64,000 bases of DNA from Arctopsyche grandis (GCF_051622035.1 NC_135358.1:23936501-24000500), one strand, 5' to 3'; shown: positions 39,140 through 50,961, numbered from the stretch's first letter. Numbers and translations are program-made. Notes: generated from the letters alone by a model not told the origin.

Positions 39140-39652
39140 GTGCGTATTTCAACGCGTCCCATCCATCATTTGAGTTTTCTATACGCAATGATTTAAGGAT
39201 TCTTCGGTTTATGCAGATTTGATTTTGGCGGTCTTTTCAATTTTTAAATTGGGCGTACGCGTGCTTATGCGTAGCATTCGCCGATTTGTGCAATTCGATT
39301 TTACCTATTTGTATTTTGAATCAAATTGAACTGTTTTGGACTTTCTCGTCGTTTCTCAGGTTTGGTCTGAACCTACTGGAGGGTTCTGGAACGTTCGTCT
39401 CACCCCCCCTCCCCCCCCAACACGAGGTCGCGTCTCCAGTTCTTTCCATGCTTTTGAACTATTGTACTAAGATTTCATTTTGTAATATGAAACTGGCTCT
39501 TACGATAATACTGCATTTTCAAAATAATTACCCGCATGGTTTCCGAATTAAGTTTGTGATTCACCCAAACAAGGCTTGTTTGTCGTACCCTGATGCGACC
39601 ACGCGGTCCTTTGTTAATAATTTAGACTAACTTTTTTTTTGTTGTTTTTCAG
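39140..39652 (+). other. Hsp90 5' UTR intron
   Basis: Donor AAG/GTGCGT at 39139 and acceptor TTTTTCAG ending directly before the start codon. An intron in the 5' leader is known for Drosophila Hsp83. The predicted leader exon runs from about 39037 to 39139. Confidence 0.75.
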
Positions 39653-41878
39653 ATGCCTGAAGAAACTATTCAGGATGTGGAGACCTTCGCTTTCCAAGCT
39701 GAGATCGCTCAGCTCATGTCCCTCATCATCAACACTTTCTACTCGAACAAGGAAGTGTTCTTGAGAGAATTGATCTCAAATTCTTCTGATGTAAGTTTGC
39801 TCAATTTTCACATTCACGATTTTTATTTACTCTCAAAATGCGTTTACTAATTTTTTTTTTGTTTTCTGAAGGCTTTAGATAAAATCCGTTATGAATCCCT
39901 CACCGACGCTTCACGTTTGGACAGCGGCAAAGACCTCTTTGTCAAGATCATTCCAAACAAGAGCGAAGGAACACTCACCATCATCGATACCGGTATTGGT
40001 ATGACTAAAGCCGATTTGGTAAACAATCTCGGTACCATTGCCAAGTCTGGAACAAAGGCTTTTATGGAAGCTCTCCAAGCTGGCGCTGATATTAGCATGA
40101 TTGGTCAATTTGGTGTTGGTTTCTACTCGGCTTACTTGGTTGCCGATAGGGTCAAGGTTGTCTCAAAGCACAATGACGATGAACAATATATTTGGCAATC
40201 GTCCGCTGGAGGATCTTTCACCGTTGGGGTTGATCATGGCGAACCTTTGGGCAGAGGCACAAAAATCGTCCTCAACATCAAAGAAGATCAATTAGATTAC
40301 TTGGAGGAATCTAAGATCAAAGAAATCGTCAAGAAGCACTCTCAATTCATCGGATATCCGATCAAGCTTCTAGTGGAGAAAGAACGCGAGACTGAAATGT
40401 CTGACGATGAAGAAGAAGAAAAGAAGGCTGACGAGGAAGAAGACCCATCCAAACCAAAGGTTGAAGATATTGGAGAAGATGAAGAGGAAGATAAGGAAAA
40501 GAAGAAGAAGAAGAAGACCATCAAGGAGAAGTATACTGAAGATGAGGAATTGAACAAAACCAAACCAATCTGGACTCGTAATGCTGATGATATCACACGC
40601 GAGGAGTATGGAGAATTCTACAAATCTCTCAGCAATGATTGGGAAGACCATTTAGCCGTCAAACACTTCTCTGTTGAAGGTCAATTGGAGTTCCGAGCTC
40701 TCCTCTTCGTCCCCAGAAGAGTTCCATTTGATCTGTTCGAAAATAAGAAACGCAAGAATAACATTAAACTGTACGTCAGGAGAGTATTCATCATGGATAA
40801 CTGTGAAGAGCTCATCCCAGAATATTTGAACTTCATGAAGGGAGTAGTTGACAGCGAAGATTTACCTTTAAATATTTCTCGTGAAATGTTACAACAAAAC
40901 AAGATTTTGAAAGTCATCAGGAAGAATCTAGTAAAGAAATGCATGGAACTCTTTGATGAATTGGCTGAAGACAAAGACGAATATAAAAAATTCTACGCTC
41001 AGTTCAGCAAGAATCTGAAACTCGGTATTCATGAAGACTCTCAAAATAGAAGCAAATTGGCTGAACTTTTACGATTCAACACATCTGCATCCGGAGATGA
41101 ATATTGCTCATTGAAGGAGTATGCTACCCGAATGAAGGCCAACCAGAAACACATCTACTTCATCACCGGTGAAAACAAAGAACAGGTAGCCAACTCTTCC
41201 TTTGTAGAAAGGGTCAAGAAACGTGGTTTCGAAGTTATCTACATGACTGAACCCATTGATGAATATGTTGTCCAACAAATGAAAGAATATGATGGAAAAC
41301 AACTCGTTTCTGTTACCAAAGAAGGACTTGAACTTCCCGAGGATGATGAAGAAAAGAAGAAGCGCGAGGAAGACAAGACCAAATTCGAAGGTCTTTGCAA
41401 AGTAATGAAAAATATCCTTGAGAACAAAGTAGAGAAGGTAGTAGTAAGTAACAGACTTGTGGAGTCTCCGTGCTGTATCGTTACATCTCAGTATGGCTGG
41501 ACCGCTAACATGGAACGTATCATGAAGGCACAGGCTCTTCGCGACAGTTCTACAATGGGTTACATGACTGCCAAGAAACATTTGGAAGTCAACCCCGACC
41601 ACTCCATCATCGAAACTCTCCGTCAGAAGGCTGACGCTGATAAGAATGACAAGGCTGTAAAGGACTTGGTCATCTTACTGTTCGAGACTGCTCTCTTGTC
41701 TTCTGGTTTCACATTGGATGAACCTCAAGTACACGCTGCCCGTATTTACAGAATGATCAAATTAGGTTTAGGTATCGACGAAGACGAGCCCATGATGGCC
41801 GAAGAAGTTTCCACCAGCGAAGTACCACCTCTAGAGGGAGATGCTGAGGATGCGTCCAGAATGGAAGAAGTCGATTAA
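39653..41878 (+). CDS. Hsp90: Heat shock protein 90, cytosolic (Hsp83)
   Basis: ATP-dependent dimeric chaperone that matures kinases, steroid receptors and other clients in the cytosol. Two coding exons (39653-39790 and 39872-41878) give 714 aa, matching insect Hsp83 (about 717). The N-terminal ATPase domain shows [25 protein letters not shown], interrupted by the intron after SSD, then [15 protein letters not shown] and [16 protein letters not shown] charged Glu/Lys linker spans about residues 215-265. The middle domain has [19 protein letters not shown] and NISREMLQQ. The C-terminal dimer region ends in MEEVD, the TPR-cochaperone docking signal that marks the cytosolic form. The start follows the acceptor of the leader intron directly. 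AATAAA is at 42024. The coding intron of 81 bp is GT-AG and in phase. Confidence 0.98.
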
Positions 41879-42029
41879 ATATTTAAACCTAGTCAGTATT
41901 TTACATACACTATGTAATAAGGCCTCGTTTTAGCGGTACGTTGACAGATTTCTCTGTTATGTTAATGTCATCTTAACCATTCCTGCTTAATGTTTAGTTT
42001 ATTGTATTTTCTTTTTATAATTTAATAAA

Positions 42030-43549
42030 GTACAAACATTGCAAAATATTTGTTTCGTTTTTTTTCTTCATATTGATTGAACCTACATATGTATGTTTTG
42101 GCACAAACAATTAAAAAAACTATTAATTTAAAATACGATAGTATATTTCAATGGATTTACACGTTCTATTACATACAAAATATTTGGGATTATACATTGA
42201 TGTATAATATACTAGATGGGCCCAGACTACCTACTAAGAGAAACTGCATGTGCATAAAGGGGGACAAGTATAACACGTGAGGGCGGATCTAGTATATTCT
42301 AGATCTATGGGATTATACGTTAAAACCTTCATAAGCAAGAATTCTAGTATGTTAATTTGATGAAGATCTTTCTTTGATCCATGCCTTGCATTAGATGTAC
42401 ATAGAATTTTTGCCAGTTTATAATAATTACCAGATTTATATCTTCACCGAAACAGTACACCATTTTAAAATTTGCCATTACTCTGCAAATATACTGTATA
42501 TATAGTTGAACATTTGCTTCGTTACTATTGTTTGCAAAGGGAATACAAATGTGAAATTAAAAACGGAAAACTAATAAAAATCAATATATGCGAGTGTCGT
42601 GTCACGATAATACGCATTTAAAAGCCTCACATTGTGGACAGTTTTCAGTACAACGTACTTTCCACACGCTATCCAGAAATCGAATTTGTCCATGCATATG
42701 TAAGCGACCTTAAACTGAATACCCAGTTTATGATAATAGTAATTTTACTCAACCAAGGTCGCAAATTATAATTAAAATAGCCATCCACCATTCTGCGGTG
42801 AAATTAGATTTTGTCTAATTATAGCATATGGAATGCTCTCGAATTTCCTGCTTCTATGTAACATCAACCATTCTCAAGTTGGAATGTTTTATAGACATAT
42901 GTAGATATAGAATAACAGACAAGGCATTGCAAACAAATTTGCCCGGAGAAAAATGAAGGCGAAAATGTCAATCAATCTTCATATTTGGAAGCCAGCTAGC
43001 TATTGAGAGAGTGCACCTTTTTTTGGCGTGCATTCTTCAAAAGTACATAATATTTCGAGCATAATCTGTTTCTAGAATATTACCTAATTTATTGGGCTTT
43101 AATGTGATATTGCATCGACCTGAAAATAATCCAAGATTTTTATACATAAAAGCCAGTCGAGAATAGCTTAAGTTTGAATAAAAACCAGATTAATACAATG
43201 AAATGGCGATCGCCTTAAAGCTTCTCCAAAAATGGAAGGTTGCCTTATTTTTTTCAGATTAATATGATATTACTATTCGGTATTTGATAAGATGCTGCAA
43301 TTTCCAATCAGAATTAGATTATGTCAATTGTATTTAAAAGCTCAATAATATGATTTTTAACAATAAAAAGCCTTGTAAGTAAATGGTTTATTTCTAGAAA
43401 TAATTTGTAATAATCAAAACATGATTTGTAATAATCAAAACACGTTTTTTTTTTTGGCTTCCTTGAGTTTGAGTTTTCAACCAGTTTAAAATTGACAAGG
43501 TATATTAATAAAATAATATAAAACAAAAAAATAATAATTTATTAGTATC
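42030..43549. other. Intergenic between Hsp90 and the FAM20 gene
   Basis: AT-rich sequence downstream of the Hsp90 polyadenylation signal. Near 42206-42305 there is a slightly more GC-rich stretch with the half-palindromic TAGATCC motifs. No coding exon, RNA gene or paired ends recognised. Confidence 0.5.
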
Positions 43550-46500
43550 TTAAGAATTATTTGTTTTCAAAATAGATTTTCCATGTTCGGTTATACAAGC
43601 TTCAACAGTTGCGTAGATTGTAAGCAACCGTCTTTCCATTGCCTGCAAATGGAGTTCCGTCAAAACTGGCCCGCCAAGTTCTTCTGATAATAATTCAGAT
43701 AATGTTGTGGTTAAATATCCTCCTGATAAAAGCTTTAATCTTTTCCATGTGGACAACCTCAATCTGAAGAAAAAACATGTTTTATTTTGATACCAAAAAT
43801 TACTTAATTCATTCTTTATATTATTTGATAACTTACATGCAACATTGATACAAAGGAGCCAATATATCGTTGAAATCTTTGTGAGGGTTTCCCAGACCTT
43901 TGCCATTGTCCAACAAGATTACCCGGTCTTTTATTGTCTCGTAATGGTGTCGGTCACCGTTTTGGAGTAAAAAGTCAAATATGGATGCATCAATTAAATC
44001 CAACAATCGTTGCATTGTCAATACTTTCTTCACTTTCCTAATTAATAATGTAGATTTAAATAGTAAGAGCGTGTTTGTTATTAGTATATATGTTACAGTT
44101 GAAGAGTATCTTCCAGTTGTAATATATTTTGACTAGTTGGTATATATTTCATCTAACCTGGTACCAACTACCTTTATGGTTGAACTAGTGTTGTAAAATT
44201 CTCGGTAATAATCTTTTGGAGAATATTCTCGAGAATAATCTCCAAACCGAGAATTTTCGAGAATATTCTTTTTTAGAGCTAGAAGGGTTCTATACTATTC
44301 CGTTGCAATTTCAAAAAATGGATAGATTCATGTGAAAGGTATGATGAGGGAAGACACGAATAAAATTAATTAACTAATGCAAAAACCTAATTAATAATAA
44401 TTTTTAACATTTTGCATTTCATATGTACAGAGAGAGGGTAAGCAAATGTGATTTTTGAGCAGTTGGCGAAACACAACAGAAATGTTACGCCTATTATGTT
44501 GTTTGTGTTAAAAGATTTAACATAGATCTGGAATAAAAAAAAACCAACTTACATTTTAATGTTAATGGTAACTCGCATTGTTTATTTACCAATTTTTATC
44601 GTTTCTAAAGTTAATAAATTTACGAGTTCATATTATGTAATGTGTTTTAAAAGTACGCACTGATGTGAAATAACAATGAAAATACCCAAAATCATACAAA
44701 ATCTGTGCTAAAAAATTTCTAAAAAAAGTAAACTGATAAATTCATGTGAACGTTAAATATGAGAGAGGAAATGAATAAAATATTTTTTTACGATCTTGTG
44801 TGTTAAGTTTAAAAGAATGATTAAAGCAAGAAAAAAGAAAATTCTCGGCGAATAACGAGAATATTCTCGACTTACAACGCTAGGTTGAACTGTATTTTCA
44901 GTTGTAATATATTTTGACTAGTTGAATATATCCCATCTAACCCACGTAAGTTGACTCATATGACGAATTACATTTCAACTGGTCAAAATATATAATACTT
45001 CAACTAGAAGTTGGAAGCTACCAGGAAGGATGGAGAGATTAGGTTTTCGTGAAAATTTCACTCGACTAGTAAATTGAGTTGGAAAGTCACATTTTGGTTT
45101 TGAACACATTCTTAGAGTTATCGTAATATGGCACTCATTCCCTTTATTCGTAATACCTAGCAAATATTAGCACATTATTGAATTCTAAAGCATCTGTAAA
45201 AACATCAGAGCTGTCAAAAACAGTTACAATGGCGCACAGTTACAATAGCTGTCAATTACAATTGGCGCACATTGTTGAAAGTGTATTTGCGTTTGTTGAT
45301 ACATAATTTACTAGTTGAATTGTATTCGAATATTATTTTATTATTTTTGTTAATTTATAACTGGTAACCCCGATGCGCCTTTCTGGCCAGAAACATTGTA
45401 CATTTGATACAAGTATTATTATACAAAGTAAATACATATCAATTAACAGCCACAAACACATTTATGGCCAAATTTGTAAATTTGAGGCATTTTATACTAT
45501 TCAGCAAAAATCGAGATTGCTGAAAACTCGAGATTTGCTAGAAAATGGGTAAGGTTGCCAATTTGTTGGAACCGTTTCAATGAAAATCAGATAAATTGGC
45601 AAATTGTGATAGGAAACGATCGACTTAGAGTCACATATCCAAGGTTTGGCCAGCAGATACTAGAAGGATTTGAACCCGTGACAACTTTGTTCAAAGCATT
45701 ATAAGCTAACCACTATTCTGCTGAATATGAATGTTGGAATATATTACAACTGAAAATACACTTCGACTGTAACATATATACATAGATAAATGGTTGTGAG
45801 CCTTTATCGAACAAAAATATCGGTAACATTAAAAGCCATGTGTTCTCGACCACCATTATTGATCATAAAAATGATAATTACGTGCAATAGTTAGGATTGA
45901 CTTCCCAATCGGCTTGTCGTCGATCATCGTAAGTTCTTTGCCAGGGTGATCGATACTTTTGAAAACGATAATCAACAGATAAAATCATTGCTCCTTCGAT
46001 CTCATCGTTTTCATCACTACACACGGTTTCATTGCGTTTGCAGTAAAAACATTTTCCAAACATACACATAGTTCCATTATCTGAAATACACATAGGTATT
46101 TGAAAATTTTTGTTGTGAATATAAAATACAAACGATATATGGTTGATACCTGTTTGAAACATTGTCTCTTTGAGTTCTGGAGTTGCATTATTCCATACCT
46201 CGGTTTTAATGTTTAACCGTCTAATGATTGCTAGAGGAGCCCATCGAATATCTAAAACGACTGCTAAATAGAAAGCTACGACTTCTGCGTTATGTCTATC
46301 TTTTCCAGAATATACGGAACCTCGAATAACTTCATTCCTTTTGTACCACTGCGGTTTGAAGAAAGCAGTTCCATTTCCCTGGAAAAAATACATAAACCTT
46401 AAAAAATTTGCGTGCAAATGATTGATTTAAGAAATTATGTACTCGTACTTCAAGTCCTAATAAAAGTTTGAATTGAGTGCCCTTGCGTGAGTTTTCGGCC

Positions 46501-47061
46501 CGGATAATTTTTGCCGTCCGTAGAGCTGTGAGAACTTCTCCAATTGGATAATTTAAAGAAAATACATTTTCTTTATTAGTCCACTGAAATCATAAAACGA
46601 CTCATATTCAAAAGGTGTAATGTATTAAGTACATACTACATATGAGAAGCGCAAAACTTGAGTTTAATATACATAGTTGATGACAAAGTATTGAAATTTA
46701 AATGTATCGATTGTAAAAAAACGTATTTGTGAATATGAATCTATCAAAAAAGATCAAATTATGCTTCCTCACTTCTGAACTTGTTTTATGGTTAAACCTT
46801 TCTGGCAGTATTCCAAGTAAAGGTGATGTCATGCGCTTTGGAAGGTGTAAGTTTGTGTGTCAATTCATTCAATAGCAGTTTAAATCTGGGATGGAATGCA
46901 AGAGGTTGTTGCGGGGGTGGAGGGGGCGGCGGCCCTTGAAGCGGCAGCAGTCTATGAAGACGCAAATTGAGCGCCAAAAGGGCCAAAGGGGCCACCAACA
47001 GAGCCGCCGCGCCCCATCGCCATCTCCCGCGACAACACCCACACCGCATTACACCCCTCAC
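43550..47061 (-). CDS. Fam20: FAM20B-like glycosaminoglycan xylosylkinase
   Basis: A Golgi secretory-pathway kinase; FAM20B phosphorylates the xylose of the proteoglycan linker. Six exons: 47061-46798, 46583-46449, 46378-46150, 46080-45882, 44037-43837, 43763-43550; together 1242 nt, or 413 aa (human FAM20B 409). The N terminus is a basic patch then a hydrophobic anchor ([18 protein letters not shown], about residues 16-33) and a Pro-rich stem, as in type II Golgi proteins. Kinase features: FFKPQWYKR (ATP-binding Lys), [19 protein letters not shown], a Cys-rich loop ([15 protein letters not shown]), the catalytic NGDRHHYE (human NADRHHYE), [13 protein letters not shown] (metal-binding Asp) and [15 protein letters not shown]. 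Intron 4 (45881-44038) holds a hAT-type element, a SINE piece and inverted repeats. FAM20B versus another family member is judged from these motifs and length. Confidence 0.93.
44186..44882. mobile_element. hAT-type non-autonomous element
   Basis: Ends TAGTGTTGTAAAATTCTCG and CGACTTACAACGCTA are inverted relatives, flanked by the perfect 8-bp duplication GGTTGAAC. Near both ends it is rich in GAATATTCTCG palindromes. It has no transposase. Confidence 0.85.
45552..45725 (-). mobile_element. SINE fragment, same family as at 10.8 kb
   Basis: The minus strand has a tRNA-like head (TAGTGGTTAGC..., B box GGGTTCAAATCC) followed by the body motifs AAACGATCG and GGAACGGTTCC-like sequence shared with the copy in STT3B intron 6. 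Confidence 0.65.
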
Positions 47062-47196
47062 CCCTCGCCCCTCACTCCACCTGCACCCTTGACATCGCTA
47101 TAGGTTATGTCAATCTACTGTCACACAAGAATAATGACACTCGTCTATAATGATATCGAATAACGGCCATTATAATTCCATATAAAAATTTTCTTC

Positions 47197-47318
47197 GGTA
47201 AGCGGATTATTCCGCAAAAAGCGATCTCGTGCAAATCACTAAAATCTCGATCACGGAACATCTGGCACTCGAGTTCTCGTTAGTACAATATTTCGCGATT
47301 ACAAATAATCACGGAAAC
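47197..47318. mobile_element. Short element, 122 bp, 9-bp target duplication
   Basis: Starts GGTAAGCGGATTATTCCGC and ends AATCACGGAAAC, flanked by perfect ATTTTCTTC. Related in its middle to the elements at 20027 and 52308. It lies just upstream of the FAM20 gene. Confidence 0.8.
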
Positions 47319-47357
47319 ATTTTCTTCTGAAATCTACTTCTAGTGTTAGTTGCTAGT

Positions 47358-47547
47358 GGTTCGGTGATTACTGGTCACAAAGTCACTAAAATATCTATAA
47401 CGGAACATCTGGCAGCCGAAAAGTCCATAATACTAATGATAACCATCATACTAACGAGAACTTGAGTGCCAAATATTGTGTAGTCGCGATTTTCATTGCA
47501 AAAATTGTATTTGTGACCACCGCAATGTGACGAATAGTCTAATTACC
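47358..47547. mobile_element. Short non-autonomous element (190-bp family), copy 2
   Basis: Same ends as the 33438 copy, flanked by GTTGCTAGT and GTTTCTAGT (8 of 9 match). Located about 300 bp upstream of the FAM20 start codon. Confidence 0.88.
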
Positions 47548-47663
47548 GTTTCTAGTTGGGTACATGGTATCACAGTGATTGGATTTTAAATTAAAAATGA
47601 ATAATGACAATGTAACAAAGTAGGAGGCTTGCACGTCAATGAAACGGTGTTCTTGTCCATTAA

Positions 47664-48316
47664 CACTGAGCAACAAAAAAAAAATACCAGAGCGGAGACT
47701 AGCCAATCTTTACTAAGTTTGACCCACTGAATTCGAATATGATATTTATTTTTGTTGGTGGGCGATCGTTTACGAGATATGAGCGTTTAAAACAATCCGT
47801 GATTTTTACAGTTTTTTGGCTTTTGCGGTCTTTAACTCAAAATTTAGGATTGTTACGCTCAAACTGAGTATTGTAATCAATAGTCAGATATTTTTCCTAT
47901 TAATTGTTATATTTCATTGCTTTAAAATATTTCTAATTAATTGTCTAGCGAATTTTAAAAGTCAAAAATATATTTTTTTACGGATTTTTTTTCCATGCTA
48001 TTTTTCATTTATTTGCCAAATTTTTTATTTCACCACGTTTATAAGTATTGGTTTTCTATCTCAATATTTTTTTTTATCTAAACGTACTAACTCAAGCGGT
48101 AATTGCAATTTAAATGCTTTCGTTGTATATATGGTTGTATCGCGTAATATGTTAGGTGCAAGCGAGATGGCAGTAGTGCGACCGCTGTACTCTGTGAGGT
48201 GGATTATATGCCAAAAAAAAATAAATATCATATTCGAATTCAGTGGGTCAAACTTAGTAACGATTGGCTAGTCTCCGCTCTGGTTACTCAAAAACGTGAT
48301 TTTTTGTTGCTCAGTG
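47664..48316. mobile_element. Fold-back DNA element, copy 2
   Basis: Same ends (CACTGAGCAAC...GCTCAGTG) and left arm as the element at 14717, but the right arm is shorter. Flanked by TAA on both sides. No coding capacity. Confidence 0.85.
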
Positions 48317-48362
48317 TAATCAGTCTTAATCTATTAATGAATGCTATCGCATTATGTATACA

Positions 48363-48537
48363 CAGGGCTTTTTTTCCCATGTAACGCGGTGGGACGGCGT
48401 TCTGGCACCTTTTTCTTTTAGCATTTTTTATGTTTCAAACGAATATTCTTTATAATATAATTTTAATATAATCTTTTTCAATAAAAAACTTGACAAGAAG
48501 AGAGTTCCGGCACCTTTTTTTTTTAAATAAAGCCCTG
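48363..48537. mobile_element. hAT-type MITE
   Basis: A 175-bp element starting CAGGGCTTTTTTTCCC and ending AAATAAAGCCCTG, flanked by perfect 8-bp TGTATACA. The two inner GGCACCTTTTT motifs are characteristic of it. Confidence 0.85.
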
Positions 48538-48856
48538 TGTATACATATGTATTTGCAGTTAAATTTTAAATAAAAATGGCCAACAACTACATACCAGGTC
48601 AATTACTGTGGTCTCTCCCCCCCTTTTCGTTAGAAATTCATTCATTTTTTATTTTCGATTATGTACATTCACACAAGTTTTAGTACACAAAATCATTTGT
48701 TGAATTTTTTAATAAGACGCATAAGAAAATCATTTCATTTCAAAAAGCTATATTTCGTTTCAGAATTATTGTTATTTAAATTTTTTAATTTTACCTGAAT
48801 TCGATTGAAAAATTCGTTTGTTTTTTTTAAATAAAAATTTAATAATGTTTTATGAC

Positions 48857-48870
48857 TTGTTTATAGCAAC
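48857..48870 (+). promoter_or_regulatory. Candidate RFX X-box upstream of the first CFAP276-like gene
   Basis: CTTGTTTATAGCAACC contains a perfect RFX half-site (AGCAAC) and a degenerate left half. The same motif precedes the second gene and, diverged, the third. RFX factors switch on ciliary genes. It lies about 120 bp before the start codon. Confidence 0.5.
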
Positions 48871-48987
48871 CACGAACGAATGAAAAGGTATTGTTAGCAA
48901 AAATACTACTTTGAAAGAACACTAGATTTTTTCCTACTTGCATTCCTAGTTTGTTGATAAGACAGATAATAGCACAGAAAATAAAAT

Positions 48988-49582
48988 ATGGATAGTAACT
49001 TCGCTAACAGTGACACTAATAAAATAAAAAAATCGATTTGTATGAAAAAATTAAAATTCGTTCATGAAAGGTTGATTAATAACCGCACGATATCAAATTT
49101 AAATAAATGCAATTTTACAAAATCTGAGAGGTAATTTAATAGTTAATAATCTAGAATAATCAAATAGTACGATTTCAAAACATTTATTTAATTTTCTTTT
49201 TTTACGTTAGTTACGACAGTTTGGATCTTTCATTGTCATCAACGTACAATCACTGCAGAGAAGCATTTCCTGATAAGGTAGATTACTACATTCAAACGGA
49301 AACAAAATTAAAAGGAGTTCGGATTCCTGTGGTACAGCCCGAATTTAAAAAGGACTCGATTGTAAATATAATATTTTTTTTTTAATATTATATCGATTAA
49401 ATTGCGTAAAATTAAATATGTAATATTATTTATAAAAAAATTAGGGGCATCCAATAAAGTTTGGTGGAATTTATGAGCGTATTTCACCACATACTGTAAA
49501 AATGATGAATCCATCCCATTACTCGGCAGCAACCAGATCAGGATTTTCTAGAAAAGATGATGGCATGATTTATTATTACTGA
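48988..49582 (+). CDS. CFAP276-like axonemal protein, copy A
   Basis: Three exons (48988-49130, 49211-49361, 49445-49582) give 143 aa. The conserved order is HERLINNRTISNLNKC, then YDSLDLSLSSTYNHCREAFPD, GHPIKFGGIYE and SAATRSGFSRKDDGMIYYY. From memory this parallels human CFAP276/C1orf194 (RLNSTPTITSMRR, DFRLAALYNHH, SPHTAATNGGYSRKKDGGFF; 169 aa), a small protein bound inside axonemal doublet microtubules. Identical intron phases and exon sizes in the two following genes show tandem duplication. This copy has the longest N terminus, with a Lys-rich extension. AATAAA lies at 49629. The family call rests on short motif matches; the gene structure is secure. Confidence 0.8.
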
Positions 49583-49763
49583 ATATATTACTATATATTA
49601 AAAGTTATACTAGTTCTTATCTGTACTCAATAAATCAAAATTATTTTAAAATACATTGGTACTTAATTAATATCCTAATGTACGGCATTCAACTATAGGC
49701 TAATTGTAAATAAACTATAGAACCTTGACCAATCAATCACTTTTAAATTCTTAATCTCTCAAT

Positions 49764-49905
49764 GGCTACGTCCACACTACCGATATTTACGAAATTTTCC
49801 ATATCTAGTTCCCATATTGCAACCTGTGGTTGCTATTTAGGAACTGGTTATGGAAAATTTCGTAAATATCGGGTGTACATAGATATCGGTAGTGTGGACG
49901 TAGCC
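49764..49905. mobile_element. Palindromic MITE, 142 bp
   Basis: Nearly the whole element is an inverted repeat (GGCTACGTCCACACTACCGA and its complement at the right end), flanked by AAT on both sides, a probable 3-bp duplication. It sits between copies A and B of the CFAP276-like genes. Confidence 0.75.
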
Positions 49906-50073
49906 AATGAATGAGTATTGTGTATCAATTTTTATGATTAAATGTTTTATTAGACTCGAAATAAAGGTCTACATTTCAAAAGATTGGATGTTTCAAAAGT
50001 GCATAGTTCCTAAATGTTTTGGCCATAAAAATATGTGAGCTTAATAACTTTCACATCCTTGGTTTCTATAATC

Positions 50074-50087
50074 GTGTTTATAGCAAC
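50074..50087 (+). promoter_or_regulatory. Candidate RFX X-box upstream of the second CFAP276-like gene
   Basis: GTGTTTATAGCAAC agrees at 13 of 14 positions with the nematode X-box consensus GTHNYYATRRNAAC (from memory). It is about 65 bp before the chosen start codon. Confidence 0.55.
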
Positions 50088-50150
50088 CACGACAACGTAA
50101 ATAAATATTTATTTCGTTGTGTACAACTGAATTACCAAAATTGTTTCATC

Positions 50151-50961
50151 ATGAAAAATTTGAAAAATAAAACCATTCACGAAAAGAAATTTCCATCAGT
50201 TTATCAAAGGTTATATGAAAATCGGACGGTATCAAGTTTAAGGAAATGCAATTTCATTAAAACAGAAAGGTATACATACATATGTAATTTAAAACCACCA
50301 CCCCAGCTATTTAGAGAATTCTTTATTGAATCATAAAATAATATTTAAATATGTATTATTACAATTGTTAGATGTAATCACCTAGATTTGGCATTATCTT
50401 CAACATACAATCACTGTAAAGAGTCGTTCCCCGACAGACAAGACTATTACATTCAAAAAGAAACAAAATTAGGAGTTTGGAGTCCTCGCTGCTTCGTAGC
50501 CAAGCAATCAAAATTTAAAGACAGCGACATGGTAATTCAAAAAGGGTAATTGGACTATTCGTCACATTGGGGTGGTCACAAAGACAATTTTTGCCATGAA
50601 AATCGCGAATACACAATATTTGGCACTCAAGTTCTCGTTACTATGATAGTTATCGTTAGTATTATGGACTTTTCGGCTGCCAGATGTTCCGTTATAGAGA
50701 TTTTAGTGACTTTGTGACGAGTAATTTGTGACCAGTAATCACCGAACCTTCAAAAAGATATTAAATTATTTTTCATATCACATTTAATGATTTAAATATT
50801 TTATAATTCATAATTTTTAGAGACATCCAATAAAATTTGGTGGAATCCCCGAATACATATCACCATACAGTGTGAAGCTTATGAACTCATCACATCATTC
50901 TGCAGCGACGGCTCCAGGTTTTTCAAGAAAATTTAAAGGTGGAATGATATATTATTATTAA
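50151..50961 (+). CDS. CFAP276-like axonemal protein, copy B
   Basis: Three exons (50151-50269, 50372-50531, 50821-50961) give 139 aa. It keeps YQRLYENRTVSSLRKC, HLDLALSSTYNHCKESFPD, HPIKFGGIPE and SAATAPGFSRKFKGGMIYYY. The frame is open further upstream to 50019, but that stretch includes the X-box-like motif and is not conserved in the sister copies, so I chose the ATG at 50151. Intron 2 contains a 204-bp transposon copy with intact flanking splice sites. AATAAA follows at about 51001. Function is inferred as for copy A. Confidence 0.8.
50545..50748. mobile_element. Short non-autonomous element (190-bp family), copy 3
   Basis: Starts GGTAATTGGACTATTCGTCAC and ends AATCACCGAACC, in the opposite orientation to copies 1 and 2, flanked by perfect TTCAAAAAG. 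A small internal duplication makes it 204 bp. Located inside intron 2 of CFAP276-like copy B. Confidence 0.9.

Larger units (their letters stand above)
44085..45785. repeat. Inverted-repeat-bounded nest in FAM20 intron 4
   Basis: TATATGTTACAGTTGAAG...CAGTTGTAATATATT at the left is matched by the diverged complement at about 45735-45785. Between them lie the hAT-type element at 44186, related GTTGTAATATATTTTGACTAG repeats (about 44115 and 44900; inverted near 44970) and a SINE fragment. I read it as an old fold-back element with later insertions. Confidence 0.5.

Noticed and set aside
40342-40651. Minus-strand Ser/Phe-rich frames inside Hsp90
   Set aside because: Complement of the Glu/Lys-rich charged linker; shadow frames.
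42206-42305. Possible element near the duplicated TAGATCC/AGATCTA motifs
   Set aside because: Motifs are too short and no target duplication is visible.
50019-50150. N-terminal extension of CFAP276-like copy B to the ATG at 50019
   Set aside because: It would overlap the X-box-like motif, is absent from sister copies, and a later ATG at 50151 gives a length like the others.
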